Assembly (NCBI RefSeq): GCF_013155275.1
Contig: NZ_JABJXS010000003.1
Span: 582,571-646,570 of the forward strand
DNA from: Brenneria sp. hezel4-2-4
Lineage (GTDB): Bacteria; Pseudomonadota; Gammaproteobacteria; Enterobacterales; Enterobacteriaceae
DNA: 64,000 bases
Reading direction: 5' to 3'
Part shown: piece by piece, positions 37,781 to 45,293 of the stretch
How positions within the stretch are numbered: the first letter of the stretch is position 1
How the letters are laid out: each line of letters begins with the position of its first letter
The notes under the pieces: generated by a model
Database searches by the model: none
Told to the model about the DNA's origin: nothing
What the model saw: only the letters and a program-made list of their open reading frames with translations
Translations under genes and position numbers: made by a program

Positions 37781-39328
37781 CTAGGTTTGGGCGTTAAGCG
37801 TATTCGCCGAATTAACCATCAGTTGTTCACCCAGCTTAAGGCGCTGAATTTTACCGGAAGCGCCGCGAGGCAGGCTGGTCACCAGATAAAAATAACGCGG
37901 CGTTTTGTATTTCCCCAGTTTTTCCCCGCACCATTCGCGCAGCGCCTCTTCATCCAGCCGGCAACCGGCCTTAAGGACGATGGCGGCGGCGATGTCCTGT
38001 CCGTAGTCGGCGTCGGCAATGGCGAAAGCGGCGGCCTCCATAATCGTCGGGTAGCTGACCAGCGCATCGTCGATTTCCCGCGGCGCGATATTCTCGCCGC
38101 CTTTTATAATCAGCTCCTTCAGCCTGCCGGTAACAAAATAGAACCCGGTATCATTGCGATAGCCTAAATCACCGGTGTGTAGCCATCCGTCCCGATCGAT
38201 GGCGGAGGCCGTCTGAACGGCATCGTTGTAGTAGCCATTCATGACGCCGGCGCCGTGCAGAATAATTTCCCCCACGCGGTTATCCGCCAGCCGTTCCCCT
38301 TGCTTATTGATGACCGCCGCCTCGACGCCGCAGGGTAGCCCGACGCTGCCGAATACCCGTTGTGCGTGAGGATTACAGAAAACCAGCGAACTGGACTCCG
38401 TCATTCCCATGCCCTCAATCACCGGGATGCCGAAACGTTGCTCAAACTGTTCATGGTGTGTCTGAGGTAACGGCGCGGAGGCTGAACGGGCAAACCTTAT
38501 CCGAGGATAGCGCCGTGCGCCGCCGGTATCGGCATTTAATAAGAACGCAATCATGGTGGGCACCAGATTCAGCCAGGTGCAGCGATGGTTCTCGACCGTT
38601 TTCCACCATGCGGAAACGGAGAAACGCCGCATGGCGACCAGACTGCCGCCTGAAAAGAGCGGAACCAGTACGCCGATAACCCAGCCGTTAATATGGTAAA
38701 CCGGCAGGGTGCTCAGCAAACGATCCTGCGGGCCAAGCCGGTGCCAGCGGCTGATTTCACCCGCGGCGGCGAACAGGTTGGCATGGCTGAGCAACACGCC
38801 CTTCGGGTTTCCGGTGGTGCCGGAGGTGTACATCAGTAACGCGGGTTGCGCCGGCGCCGGCCGGTAGAGCGGGATGGAATGCCTGGATAACGGTTGTTCG
38901 GCGGCAGGCCAGCGCTCGCGGGTGATCATCAACGGCCTTTCCTGCGCGGGAAGCCGTTGCAGTATGCCCTGCAAGCGGGGAGTGAGCTGGCGCGTGGTGA
39001 AAATGATCCGCGCGTCGCTGTGGGGAATAATTCGCGCCAGCGCATCGTCGGTCGCCAGCAGGTTAAGCGGCGCCACCACATAGCCGGCCAGCATCAAAGA
39101 GAGCGCCAGTCTGACGGTATGAAAACCGCCTTCCGACAGAAAGGCGATGTTATCTCCCGGCCGGCAGCCTTGCTCGTGCAGCCATGCCGCCGTGGCGGTG
39201 GTGCTCTGTAATAGCTGGGCGAAACTCAGGGCGTCAGGCGATTCGCCGGCGACGATAAACGGCGCGTCCGGGCGCTTAGCCGCCTGCCGCAATAAAATGT
39301 CCTGTAGCGTAGCGGGTTGCGTGCTCAT
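37781..39328 (-). CDS. AMP-forming acyl-CoA ligase, probable sulfoacetate-CoA ligase (SauT-like)
   Basis: A 515-residue ANL-superfamily ligase: P-loop YTSGTTGNPKG at residues 167-177, A5 region GMGMTESSS, A7-A8 HTGDLGYRNDTGFYFVTGR plus ELIIKGGENIAPREI, and the C-terminal Lys in ASGKIQRLKL. It is the last gene of a 4-bp-overlapping unit with an acylating aldehyde dehydrogenase and a sulfonate-binding protein. That matches, from memory, the SauT/SauS partnership of sulfoacetate catabolism in Cupriavidus. Substrate is inferred only from context. Confidence 0.7.
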   Translation of the reverse strand: MSTQPATLQDILLRQAAKRPDAPFIVAGESPDALSFAQLLQSTTATAAWLHEQGCRPGDNIAFLSEGGFHTVRLALSLMLAGYVVAPLNLLATDDALARIIPHSDARIIFTTRQLTPRLQGILQRLPAQERPLMITRERWPAAEQPLSRHSIPLYRPAPAQPALLMYTSGTTGNPKGVLLSHANLFAAAGEISRWHRLGPQDRLLSTLPVYHINGWVIGVLVPLFSGGSLVAMRRFSVSAWWKTVENHRCTWLNLVPTMIAFLLNADTGGARRYPRIRFARSASAPLPQTHHEQFEQRFGIPVIEGMGMTESSSLVFCNPHAQRVFGSVGLPCGVEAAVINKQGERLADNRVGEIILHGAGVMNGYYNDAVQTASAIDRDGWLHTGDLGYRNDTGFYFVTGRLKELIIKGGENIAPREIDDALVSYPTIMEAAAFAIADADYGQDIAAAIVLKAGCRLDEEALREWCGEKLGKYKTPRYFYLVTSLPRGASGKIQRLKLGEQLMVNSANTLNAQT

Positions 39329-40749
39329 GGATAGCGCCTGTGCAAATAGCCGCCCAGAACGTCTTCCAGCGCCGGTACGCTTTCGGGGATCGGCGACGAA
39401 ACCCGGACCAGATTAAAAAAATGACGGTAGTTGAGATTGTCCGAGAAATGATTCTTGCCCCAGGTGCCGCAGCCGAGCGTCAGGGTAAAAGGCAGGCCGT
39501 TGTTGAAATTGCCGCCGGTGGCGAAACAGTGCGCCTGATTGACGATAACCCGGCTGGCGGGCAGCAGCAGCCCGGCCTGCAAGGCCTCGTTGTTGTCGCG
39601 GGTATGCAGGCCGACCGAGTGTCCGGCGCCTTGCCAGCGGTAGATCGCCTGTACCGTCTCACAGGCATGGTGAAAATCTTTTACCTGGTACAGAGTCAAT
39701 ACCGGAGAGAGTTTTTCGCCGGAGAAAGGGAACGCCGGGCCGATCCCTTGCTCTTCCACCAGTAGAAAACGCGCCTCATGACACGTTTGTCGCGTCAATC
39801 CGGCAATTTCCGCTAGCCGGCTGACGGGGCGGGCAATACTGTGGCGGGCCAACTTCCCCTCCGGCCAGAGCGCCTGCTGTAGCTGCCGTTTTTCCGCCGG
39901 CGTTAATAACACGCCGCCCTGATCCAGCAATGCCGCAATGGTTTGCCGATAACGGGAAGCGGGAATAATCAGGCTATTTTCCGCGGAACAGCTGGTGGCG
40001 TTGTCAAAGGTTTTGGATGCGGCGATGCGGGCGGCGGCGGCCTCAATATCCGCGGTTTCACTGATGATGCTGGCGACATTGCCGGCGCTGACGCCAAAGG
40101 CCGGCGTGCCGCTCTGCGCCGCGGCGGCAATATTTTTTGGCGAACCAGTGGCGATGACCAGATCGGCTTGTTGCAGTAACGTTTCCGTTTGGGCGCGATC
40201 CGCCGCGATAGGCAGCATCTGTACCAGTTCGCGCGGAGCCTGCACGAAATCCAGTTCGTGATGGATATACTCCAGCATGCGGGCGCACACCTTTGCCGCG
40301 GCGGGGGAGGGCGCAAGAATAATGGCGTTGCGGCATTTGATCGCGTTGATGATGTTATTGATCACCGTGGCGACCGGGTTGGTGGACGGCGTGACTGCCG
40401 CGACAACCCCCACCGGCCGTGCGATTTCAATAATGCCTTTAGCGGGAATTTCATTAATGACCCCAACGGTGCGTTTCCCCTGAAGATCGCGCAGCAGGCC
40501 GATGGTTTTGCGGTAATTCTTCGCCACTTTATCTTCGATGTCGCCCAGGCCGGTATCCGCAACGGCCTGGGCCGCCAACGCCCGGTTATTCTCCGGGTGA
40601 ATAATCGCCCAGGCCGCCGCGTCAACCACCCGATCGATTTGTTGTTGATGGTAATGTTCAATACCTTGCTGAGCATGACGAGCCTGTTCAACCAACCTGC
40701 TTACCGTCGAGCGATGCGCCGTCCGGTTGCGCTCGCGGCCAGCCGTCAT
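39325..40749 (-). CDS. CoA-acylating aldehyde dehydrogenase, probable sulfoacetaldehyde dehydrogenase (SauS-like)
   Basis: A 474-residue EutE/AdhE/SauS-type dehydrogenase without alcohol dehydrogenase domain. The catalytic Cys is Cys254 in NATSCSAENSLI; NAD-site features include VTPSTNPVATVINNIINAIK and ATGSPKNIAAAAQSG. It would reduce sulfoacetyl-CoA to sulfoacetaldehyde. Alternatively it could turn the acetaldehyde made by the nearby IslA into acetyl-CoA. It overlaps both operon neighbours by 4 bp. Confidence 0.75.
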   Translation of the reverse strand: MTAGRERNRTAHRSTVSRLVEQARHAQQGIEHYHQQQIDRVVDAAAWAIIHPENNRALAAQAVADTGLGDIEDKVAKNYRKTIGLLRDLQGKRTVGVINEIPAKGIIEIARPVGVVAAVTPSTNPVATVINNIINAIKCRNAIILAPSPAAAKVCARMLEYIHHELDFVQAPRELVQMLPIAADRAQTETLLQQADLVIATGSPKNIAAAAQSGTPAFGVSAGNVASIISETADIEAAAARIAASKTFDNATSCSAENSLIIPASRYRQTIAALLDQGGVLLTPAEKRQLQQALWPEGKLARHSIARPVSRLAEIAGLTRQTCHEARFLLVEEQGIGPAFPFSGEKLSPVLTLYQVKDFHHACETVQAIYRWQGAGHSVGLHTRDNNEALQAGLLLPASRVIVNQAHCFATGGNFNNGLPFTLTLGCGTWGKNHFSDNLNYRHFFNLVRVSSPIPESVPALEDVLGGYLHRRYP

Positions 40750-41753
40750 TGGCTTTGCCCCGTAGTCGGATGCCAGATCGCGACCTCCTGAGCGTTGATA
40801 CGCTCGGGCAACAGGCCTTCATTAAAAAAGGCATCGGCGATATGTTGTTGTTCACCCAAACTTTGCGGCGTGACCGGCCGTACCTGATAGGTGCGGTTGG
40901 CGTTAGCCAGCTTGACCGTATCGCTATCCAGATTGCCCCACTGCGGCCCCAGCAACGCCGCCGCCTGATCGGGATTCGCCTTCACCCACTGGCCGGTTTT
41001 TTCCAGTTGTTGAAAAATAATATTCAGAATTTCAGGATGTTGGCGGGCGTAGTTCGTTGCGGCAAGATAATAGCGCTGATAGCTTGCCAGCCCTTCGCCA
41101 TCGGCCAGCACCCTGGCTTTTTGCTGAACGATGGCGCTGGAGACGAAGGGTTCCCAGGTTACCCAGGCGTCAACGTTGCCATTTTCCAACGCCGCCCGGC
41201 CGTCGGCCGGCGTCAGGTAGGCCGGCGTAATATCTTTAAAAGAGAGATTGGCCTTGGCGAGCGCGGCGATCAGCAAGAAGTGGCTGCCTGCCGCCTTGGT
41301 GACGGCAATGCGCTTGCCTTTCAACTCCGCCAGGCTGTTGAGCGGCGAATGATCCGGCACCAGAATCGCCTGCGCCGCGGGGGAGGGGGTTTCCAGCGCC
41401 ACGTAGGTCAGCTTTGCCCCGGCCGCCTGTGCGAACACCGGTACGGTATCCGCCACGTCGGCGGAAATATCCACATTGCCCAAATTAAGCGCCTCCAGTA
41501 ACGGCAATCCGCTGGAGAACTCATGCCAGGTAACCTTTACCCCTTGTTCATTGAGCGTTTTTTCCAGAGCGCCCTGCAACTTCAGAATGGTGAGCAGCGT
41601 AGACGATTTTTGGTAGCCAATGCGCAGCGTCGATTCAGCCTGAGCCGGGGGAAGCGTGAATATCGATAATATGAAAATGAATAATAAAAACAGCGGCAAG
41701 GCGACTAATCGTCGGCGATTAGCCCAATATAATAATAGCGGCATAGTTGGCAT
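40746..41753 (-). CDS. SsuA-like aliphatic sulfonate-binding protein (orphan, no own permease)
   Basis: A 335-residue periplasmic binding protein. The first in-frame start is a TTG at 41774; I chose the ATG at 41753, and an ATG at 41744 is also possible. The signal peptide is hydrophobic (LPLFLLFIFILSIF) and ends AQA. The mature part opens STLRIGYQKSSTLLTILKLQGALE, close to the divergent binding protein at 42677. No permease or ATPase follows, so it may share the Ssu-type or Tau permease on either side. Overlap with the dehydrogenase gene implies a role in sulfoacetate uptake. Confidence 0.82.
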   Translation of the reverse strand: MPTMPLLLYWANRRRLVALPLFLLFIFILSIFTLPPAQAESTLRIGYQKSSTLLTILKLQGALEKTLNEQGVKVTWHEFSSGLPLLEALNLGNVDISADVADTVPVFAQAAGAKLTYVALETPSPAAQAILVPDHSPLNSLAELKGKRIAVTKAAGSHFLLIAALAKANLSFKDITPAYLTPADGRAALENGNVDAWVTWEPFVSSAIVQQKARVLADGEGLASYQRYYLAATNYARQHPEILNIIFQQLEKTGQWVKANPDQAAALLGPQWGNLDSDTVKLANANRTYQVRPVTPQSLGEQQHIADAFFNEGLLPERINAQEVAIWHPTTGQSQ

Positions 41754-42031
41754 CCCATAAAATAGAGAAAACAAAAGCTATGCTTGATAAAAAAATAAAA
41801 ACTGTCAAAGACGATAGTTGTCTTTTTATTGCCGGTTTTTCACTATTGGATATGCCTTAATGCTATTTTAAGAAAAGTAAATGCGTCTCGGACGTGGAGT
41901 AAAATAAATGGCAAGTAATGGTGCGATTTTTTAAATATTTATCACCGTTGGTATTAACATTTTAGCTTTTTAATCGAAGTTGCTGATACCCCCACCCAGG
42001 GAGAAACCCGGCATTTTAATTTAATATGTTA

Positions 42032-42063
42032 GCTCCTCCCCCTGACAAGGGGAAGCCGGGAGT
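42032..42063. repeat. GC-rich intergenic repeat, left copy
   Basis: CTGACAAGGGG followed by AAGCCGGGAG (core 42042-42062) with the upstream inverted CCCC arm. A second copy in the same orientation is at 42455-42481. The sequence resembles a short repeat I remember from enterobacterial intergenic regions. Confidence 0.5.
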
Positions 42064-42140
42064 GCTGAGGAATCCCCACAAAAGTCCCTTGTTAATATTT
42101 TATATTTAACATACTGATATTAAATATATATTCAGTGCTT

Positions 42141-42374
42141 AAACCGTTCGCCCCACGGCGTAAGAAATTACGCTGAGGTGAACGACCCCGCGAATGAGCA
42201 GCATGGATGCTGCTCAAGCCAGTGCCGCGTCGGGAACGCGTCACTGGCGGTTCGGAAAAGGGGGCGTCCGCCGAAGGTACCGCGTCAGCGGCGTGATTTC
42301 AGCCACAAGCCCGGGTCCGGAGGGTGGTGGCGTTTGAACCACCCTGCGTCGGGCGCGTGCTACGACGTGGCATG
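42141..42374 (+). ncRNA. Structured RNA element resembling HEARO / omega RNA (IscB-associated), no nuclease gene
   Basis: A run of compatible helices on the + strand: 42145-42152 with 42177-42184, enclosing a GAAA-capped hairpin (42158-42173); a perfect 9-bp hairpin 42196-42215; 42218-42224 with 42242-42248 around 42226-42230/42236-42240; 42280-42283 with 42288-42291; 42309-42313 with 42350-42354 around 42322-42328/42338-42344. The order, the CCGCGAATGAGCAGC segment and the ATGA at the 3-prime end (42372-42375) match my memory of the HEARO consensus. No HNH/RuvC gene is in the window, so this would be a stand-alone copy. It could instead be another structured intergenic element. Confidence 0.6.
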
Positions 42375-42454
42375 AAAAAGCCTTTCTTTTCGCGCACGAA
42401 TAGCGCTGAACTTATATATATCGTTATCGGGAAATCATTGTGACTAAGAGACAA

Positions 42455-42481
42455 CTGACAAGGGGGAGGCTGGGAGGGGGT
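42455..42481. repeat. GC-rich intergenic repeat, right copy
   Basis: CTGACAAGGGGGAGGCTGGG followed by AGGGGGT, a direct repeat of the core at 42042-42062. The two copies are about 413 bp apart and bracket the structured RNA element. Confidence 0.5.
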
Positions 42482-42490
42482 AATTAACAG

Positions 42491-42505
42491 CAACGTCAAA
42501 CGTTG
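42491..42505. promoter_or_regulatory. Palindrome CAACGT-CAA-ACGTTG, possible operator
   Basis: A perfect 6+6 dyad with a 3-base spacer, 172 bp before the ATG of the Ssu-type binding protein and in the region shared by two divergent sulfonate operons. It could bind a regulator (for instance a LysR-type or the sigma-54 activator), but it does not match the enhancer-like sites at 51723-51768. Confidence 0.3.
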
Positions 42506-42676
42506 TCATCAACCGCGTTAATAGAAAACGTATATTAATGGATGGGTGGAAAATATATTTCTCCTTAAATAACCCGTTAGATAAATAATCGATATCCTTA
42601 TCAATAACTGATGTTTCATACTGCCGGTTGATAGGGCTAGGATGCACAATTATTGTCTCTATTCTACGGTGCATTT

Positions 42677-43615
42677 ATGATCGGCTTCCTCCGTTATGGT
42701 CTTCTTTTCATTATTTCTATGGCATTTTCCGCCGCCGCTTGGTCAGAAGACGTTTTACGCATTGGCTATCAGAAATCCGCCACCACGCTGGTGTTGCTGA
42801 AGGGCGAAGGTGCGCTGGAAAAACGATTGCGTTCGCAAGGGGTCAAGGTGAAGTGGACGGAGTTTCCCGGCGGCCCGCAATTGCTCGAAGGATTAAATGT
42901 CGGTTCCATCGATTTTGGCTTTACCGGGGAAACGCCGCCGGTATTCGCCCAAGCGGCCGGGGCCAGTCTGGTTTATGTCGCCAACGAACCGGCTTCTCCA
43001 GCGGCGGAAGCTATTCTGGTGCCTGAAAATTCCGTGCTGCGTTCGGTGGCGGAATTAAAAGGAAAGAAAGTGGCGTTAAATAAAGGTTCTAACGTTCACT
43101 ATTTATTGGTGCGGGCGTTATACGAAGCCGGACTGAAATACAGCGACATTACCCCGGTGTATTTACCGCCGGCGGATGCCCGCGCGGCATTTGAAAATGG
43201 CAGCGTCGATGCCTGGGTTATCTGGGATCCTTTTAGCGCCGCCGCGGAAAAACAGATCCATGCCCGCGTGCTGCGGGACGGCCGCGGTATCGTCGATAAT
43301 TATCAGTTTTATCTGGCGACCCGCGACTTCGCCGCTAAACACCCGCAGGTCATCAGCGCGCTGATCGAAGAAATCCGCCTCATCGGCAAGAAAGCCACGC
43401 AGGACCCGCAGGCGGTTACCCGTCAGGTCGCGCCGCTGCTGGGGTTGCCTGAGGATATCGCCCTGGTTGCCGTCGAGCGGCAGGGCTATGACGCGCAGTT
43501 TATTTCGCCGGAGGTGATAGCCGGCCAGCAGCGTATCGCCGATACCTTCACCGACCTGAAGCTGATTCCGCAAAAGCTGGATATCAAGCAGGCGGTGTGG
43601 GCTCAGCCTCAGTAA
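42677..43615 (+). CDS. SsuA-like sulfonate-binding protein of the isethionate operon
   Basis: A 312-residue periplasmic binding protein. The ATG at 42677 is preferred over an in-frame TTG at 42653. Signal peptide about 1-23 ends AAAWS. The mature part begins EDVLRIGYQKSATTLVLLKGEGALEK (split), with FPGGPQLLEGLNVGSIDFGF and [15 protein letters not shown], strongly resembling the C-terminal half of the regulator at 49706-51643. It starts an operon with permease, ATPase, IslA and IslB, so its ligand is probably isethionate or a related C2 sulfonate. Confidence 0.88.
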   Translation: MIGFLRYGLLFIISMAFSAAAWSEDVLRIGYQKSATTLVLLKGEGALEKRLRSQGVKVKWTEFPGGPQLLEGLNVGSIDFGFTGETPPVFAQAAGASLVYVANEPASPAAEAILVPENSVLRSVAELKGKKVALNKGSNVHYLLVRALYEAGLKYSDITPVYLPPADARAAFENGSVDAWVIWDPFSAAAEKQIHARVLRDGRGIVDNYQFYLATRDFAAKHPQVISALIEEIRLIGKKATQDPQAVTRQVAPLLGLPEDIALVAVERQGYDAQFISPEVIAGQQRIADTFTDLKLIPQKLDIKQAVWAQPQ

Positions 43616-43663
43616 TCCATCACTTACTACTCCGTCAACGCGTTTTATCAGGAGAAGAATTCG

Positions 43664-44449
43664 ATGAATATCATAGTTAAACAGACGCTGACGCGGCTGA
43701 TCCCCTGGCTGATACCGACGTTATTGATTATCGCCTGGCAAGGGGCGGTGACGGCCGGCTGGTTGTCCACCCGCATACTGCCGGCGCCGGGCGCGGTGCT
43801 TAAGGCGGGTTGGACGCTGGCCTATAGCGGCGAATTATGGCAACACCTGGCGATCAGCAGTTGGCGGGCGGCGGTGGGCTTCGGCATCGGCGGAAGCATC
43901 GGTTTGTTGCTGGGATTGATTACCGGGCTATCGCGCTTCGGCGCGCTGCTGATCGACAGTACGGTGCAGATGGTGCGCAACGTTCCGCATCTGGCGCTGA
44001 TCCCGCTGGTTATTCTGTGGTTCGGGATTGATGAATCGGCCAAGATTTTCCTGGTGGCGCTGGGCACCTTCTTTCCTATCTATCTGAATACTTACCACGG
44101 GGTGCGCCAGGTCGATGCCGGGCTGGTGGAAATGGCGCGTAATTACGGGCTGTCCGGCTTTGCGCTGTTTCGTCAGGTTATTCTTCCCGGCGCGTTGTCT
44201 TCCATTTTGGTCGGCGTGCGTTTTGCGCTTGGCCTGATGTGGCTGACGCTGATTGTGGCGGAAACCATTTCCGCCAGCGCCGGGATCGGTTATCTGGCGA
44301 TGAATGCCCGTGAATTTCTGCAAACCGATGTCGTGGTGATGGCCATTATCCTGTATGCCGTGCTTGGCAAATTGGCGGATATCGCCGCCCGCCTGTTGGA
44401 GCGAAGCTGGCTGCGTTGGCATCCTTCCTATCAATCAACCGGAGGTTGA
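43664..44449 (+). CDS. Ssu-type sulfonate ABC transporter permease
   Basis: A 261-residue inner-membrane permease with six helices and the EAA-type loop VEMARNYGLSGFALFRQVILPGALSSILVG (about residues 162-191). It follows the binding protein by 48 bp with GGAGAAG before the ATG, and the ATPase gene starts 3 bp after it. Confidence 0.92.
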   Translation: MNIIVKQTLTRLIPWLIPTLLIIAWQGAVTAGWLSTRILPAPGAVLKAGWTLAYSGELWQHLAISSWRAAVGFGIGGSIGLLLGLITGLSRFGALLIDSTVQMVRNVPHLALIPLVILWFGIDESAKIFLVALGTFFPIYLNTYHGVRQVDAGLVEMARNYGLSGFALFRQVILPGALSSILVGVRFALGLMWLTLIVAETISASAGIGYLAMNAREFLQTDVVVMAIILYAVLGKLADIAARLLERSWLRWHPSYQSTGG

Positions 44450-44452
44450 GGC

Positions 44453-45253
44453 ATGAGCGCCCGTATCTATTCCGTCAATCAGGGCATTTCGCTCGCCACG
44501 CAGCGGCTTGATAAGCATTTTAATCAGCGTTCGGTATTGCATAGCCTGGATTTGCAGATCCCCGCCGGGCAGTTTGTCGCGGTGGTCGGACGCAGCGGCT
44601 GCGGCAAAAGCACCTTGCTGCGTTTGTTCGCCGGGCTGGAAAAGCCCAACGGCGGGCAACTACTGTCGGGAAATCAGCCGCTGCATCAATTTCGTCAGGA
44701 TATTCGGCTGATGTTTCAGGATGCCAGGCTGCTTCCCTGGAAGAAAGTGATTGAAAATGTGGGCATCGGCCTGACGGGGGACTGGAAAGCCGAAGCGCGG
44801 GAAGCGCTGGACGCGGTAGGGCTTGCCGGGCGGGAAAACGACTGGCCGGCGGCGTTATCCGGCGGGCAAAAGCAGCGCGTGGCGTTAGCCCGGGCGCTGA
44901 TCCACCGTCCGCGCCTGCTGCTGCTTGATGAGCCGCTTGGCGCATTGGATGCGCTGACCCGCATTGAAATGCAACAGCTTATCGAGCGTTTATGGCTGGA
45001 TCTGGGTTTTACCGTATTGCTGGTGACGCACGATGTCAGCGAGGCGGTTGGTATTGCCGATCGGGTGATTCTGATCGAACAGGGAACCATCGGTCTGGAT
45101 TTGACTATCGATCTGCCTCGACCGCGGCCGAGGCAGCGGGGTTTGCCTCGTCTGGCGGCGCTGGAGCAGGAAGTGCTGGAACATATTTTTAACCGGCGTG
45201 AGGCGCATTCCGGGGAAAGCGCGGAGATCGACCGCCAACAGGTTAACGAATAA
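44453..45253 (+). CDS. Ssu-type sulfonate ABC transporter ATP-binding protein
   Basis: A 266-residue ATPase with Walker [13 protein letters not shown] (about residues 44-55), Q-loop [13 protein letters not shown], signature [15 protein letters not shown], Walker [12 protein letters not shown] and switch His LVTHDVSEA. The C-terminal tail is longer than the catalytic core. It is followed after a small hairpin by islA. Confidence 0.92.
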   Translation: MSARIYSVNQGISLATQRLDKHFNQRSVLHSLDLQIPAGQFVAVVGRSGCGKSTLLRLFAGLEKPNGGQLLSGNQPLHQFRQDIRLMFQDARLLPWKKVIENVGIGLTGDWKAEAREALDAVGLAGRENDWPAALSGGQKQRVALARALIHRPRLLLLDEPLGALDALTRIEMQQLIERLWLDLGFTVLLVTHDVSEAVGIADRVILIEQGTIGLDLTIDLPRPRPRQRGLPRLAALEQEVLEHIFNRREAHSGESAEIDRQQVNE

Positions 45254-45274
45254 GCGCGTGGCCGGCTAACGCGC
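45254..45274 (+). terminator. Small hairpin between the transporter and islA
   Basis: GCGCGT (45254-45259) pairs with ACGCGC (45269-45274) across a 9-base loop, directly after the ATPase stop. There is no T-run, so it more likely tunes mRNA stability than ends transcription. Confidence 0.35.
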
Positions 45275-45293
45275 GTAAAGCGGAGAACGGGTA

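Noticed and set aside
42178..42375. 65-codon open frame across the structured RNA element
   Set aside because: It coincides with the helices of the RNA-like element, has no ribosome site, and its Arg/Gly/Pro-rich product looks like a by-product of GC-rich hairpins.
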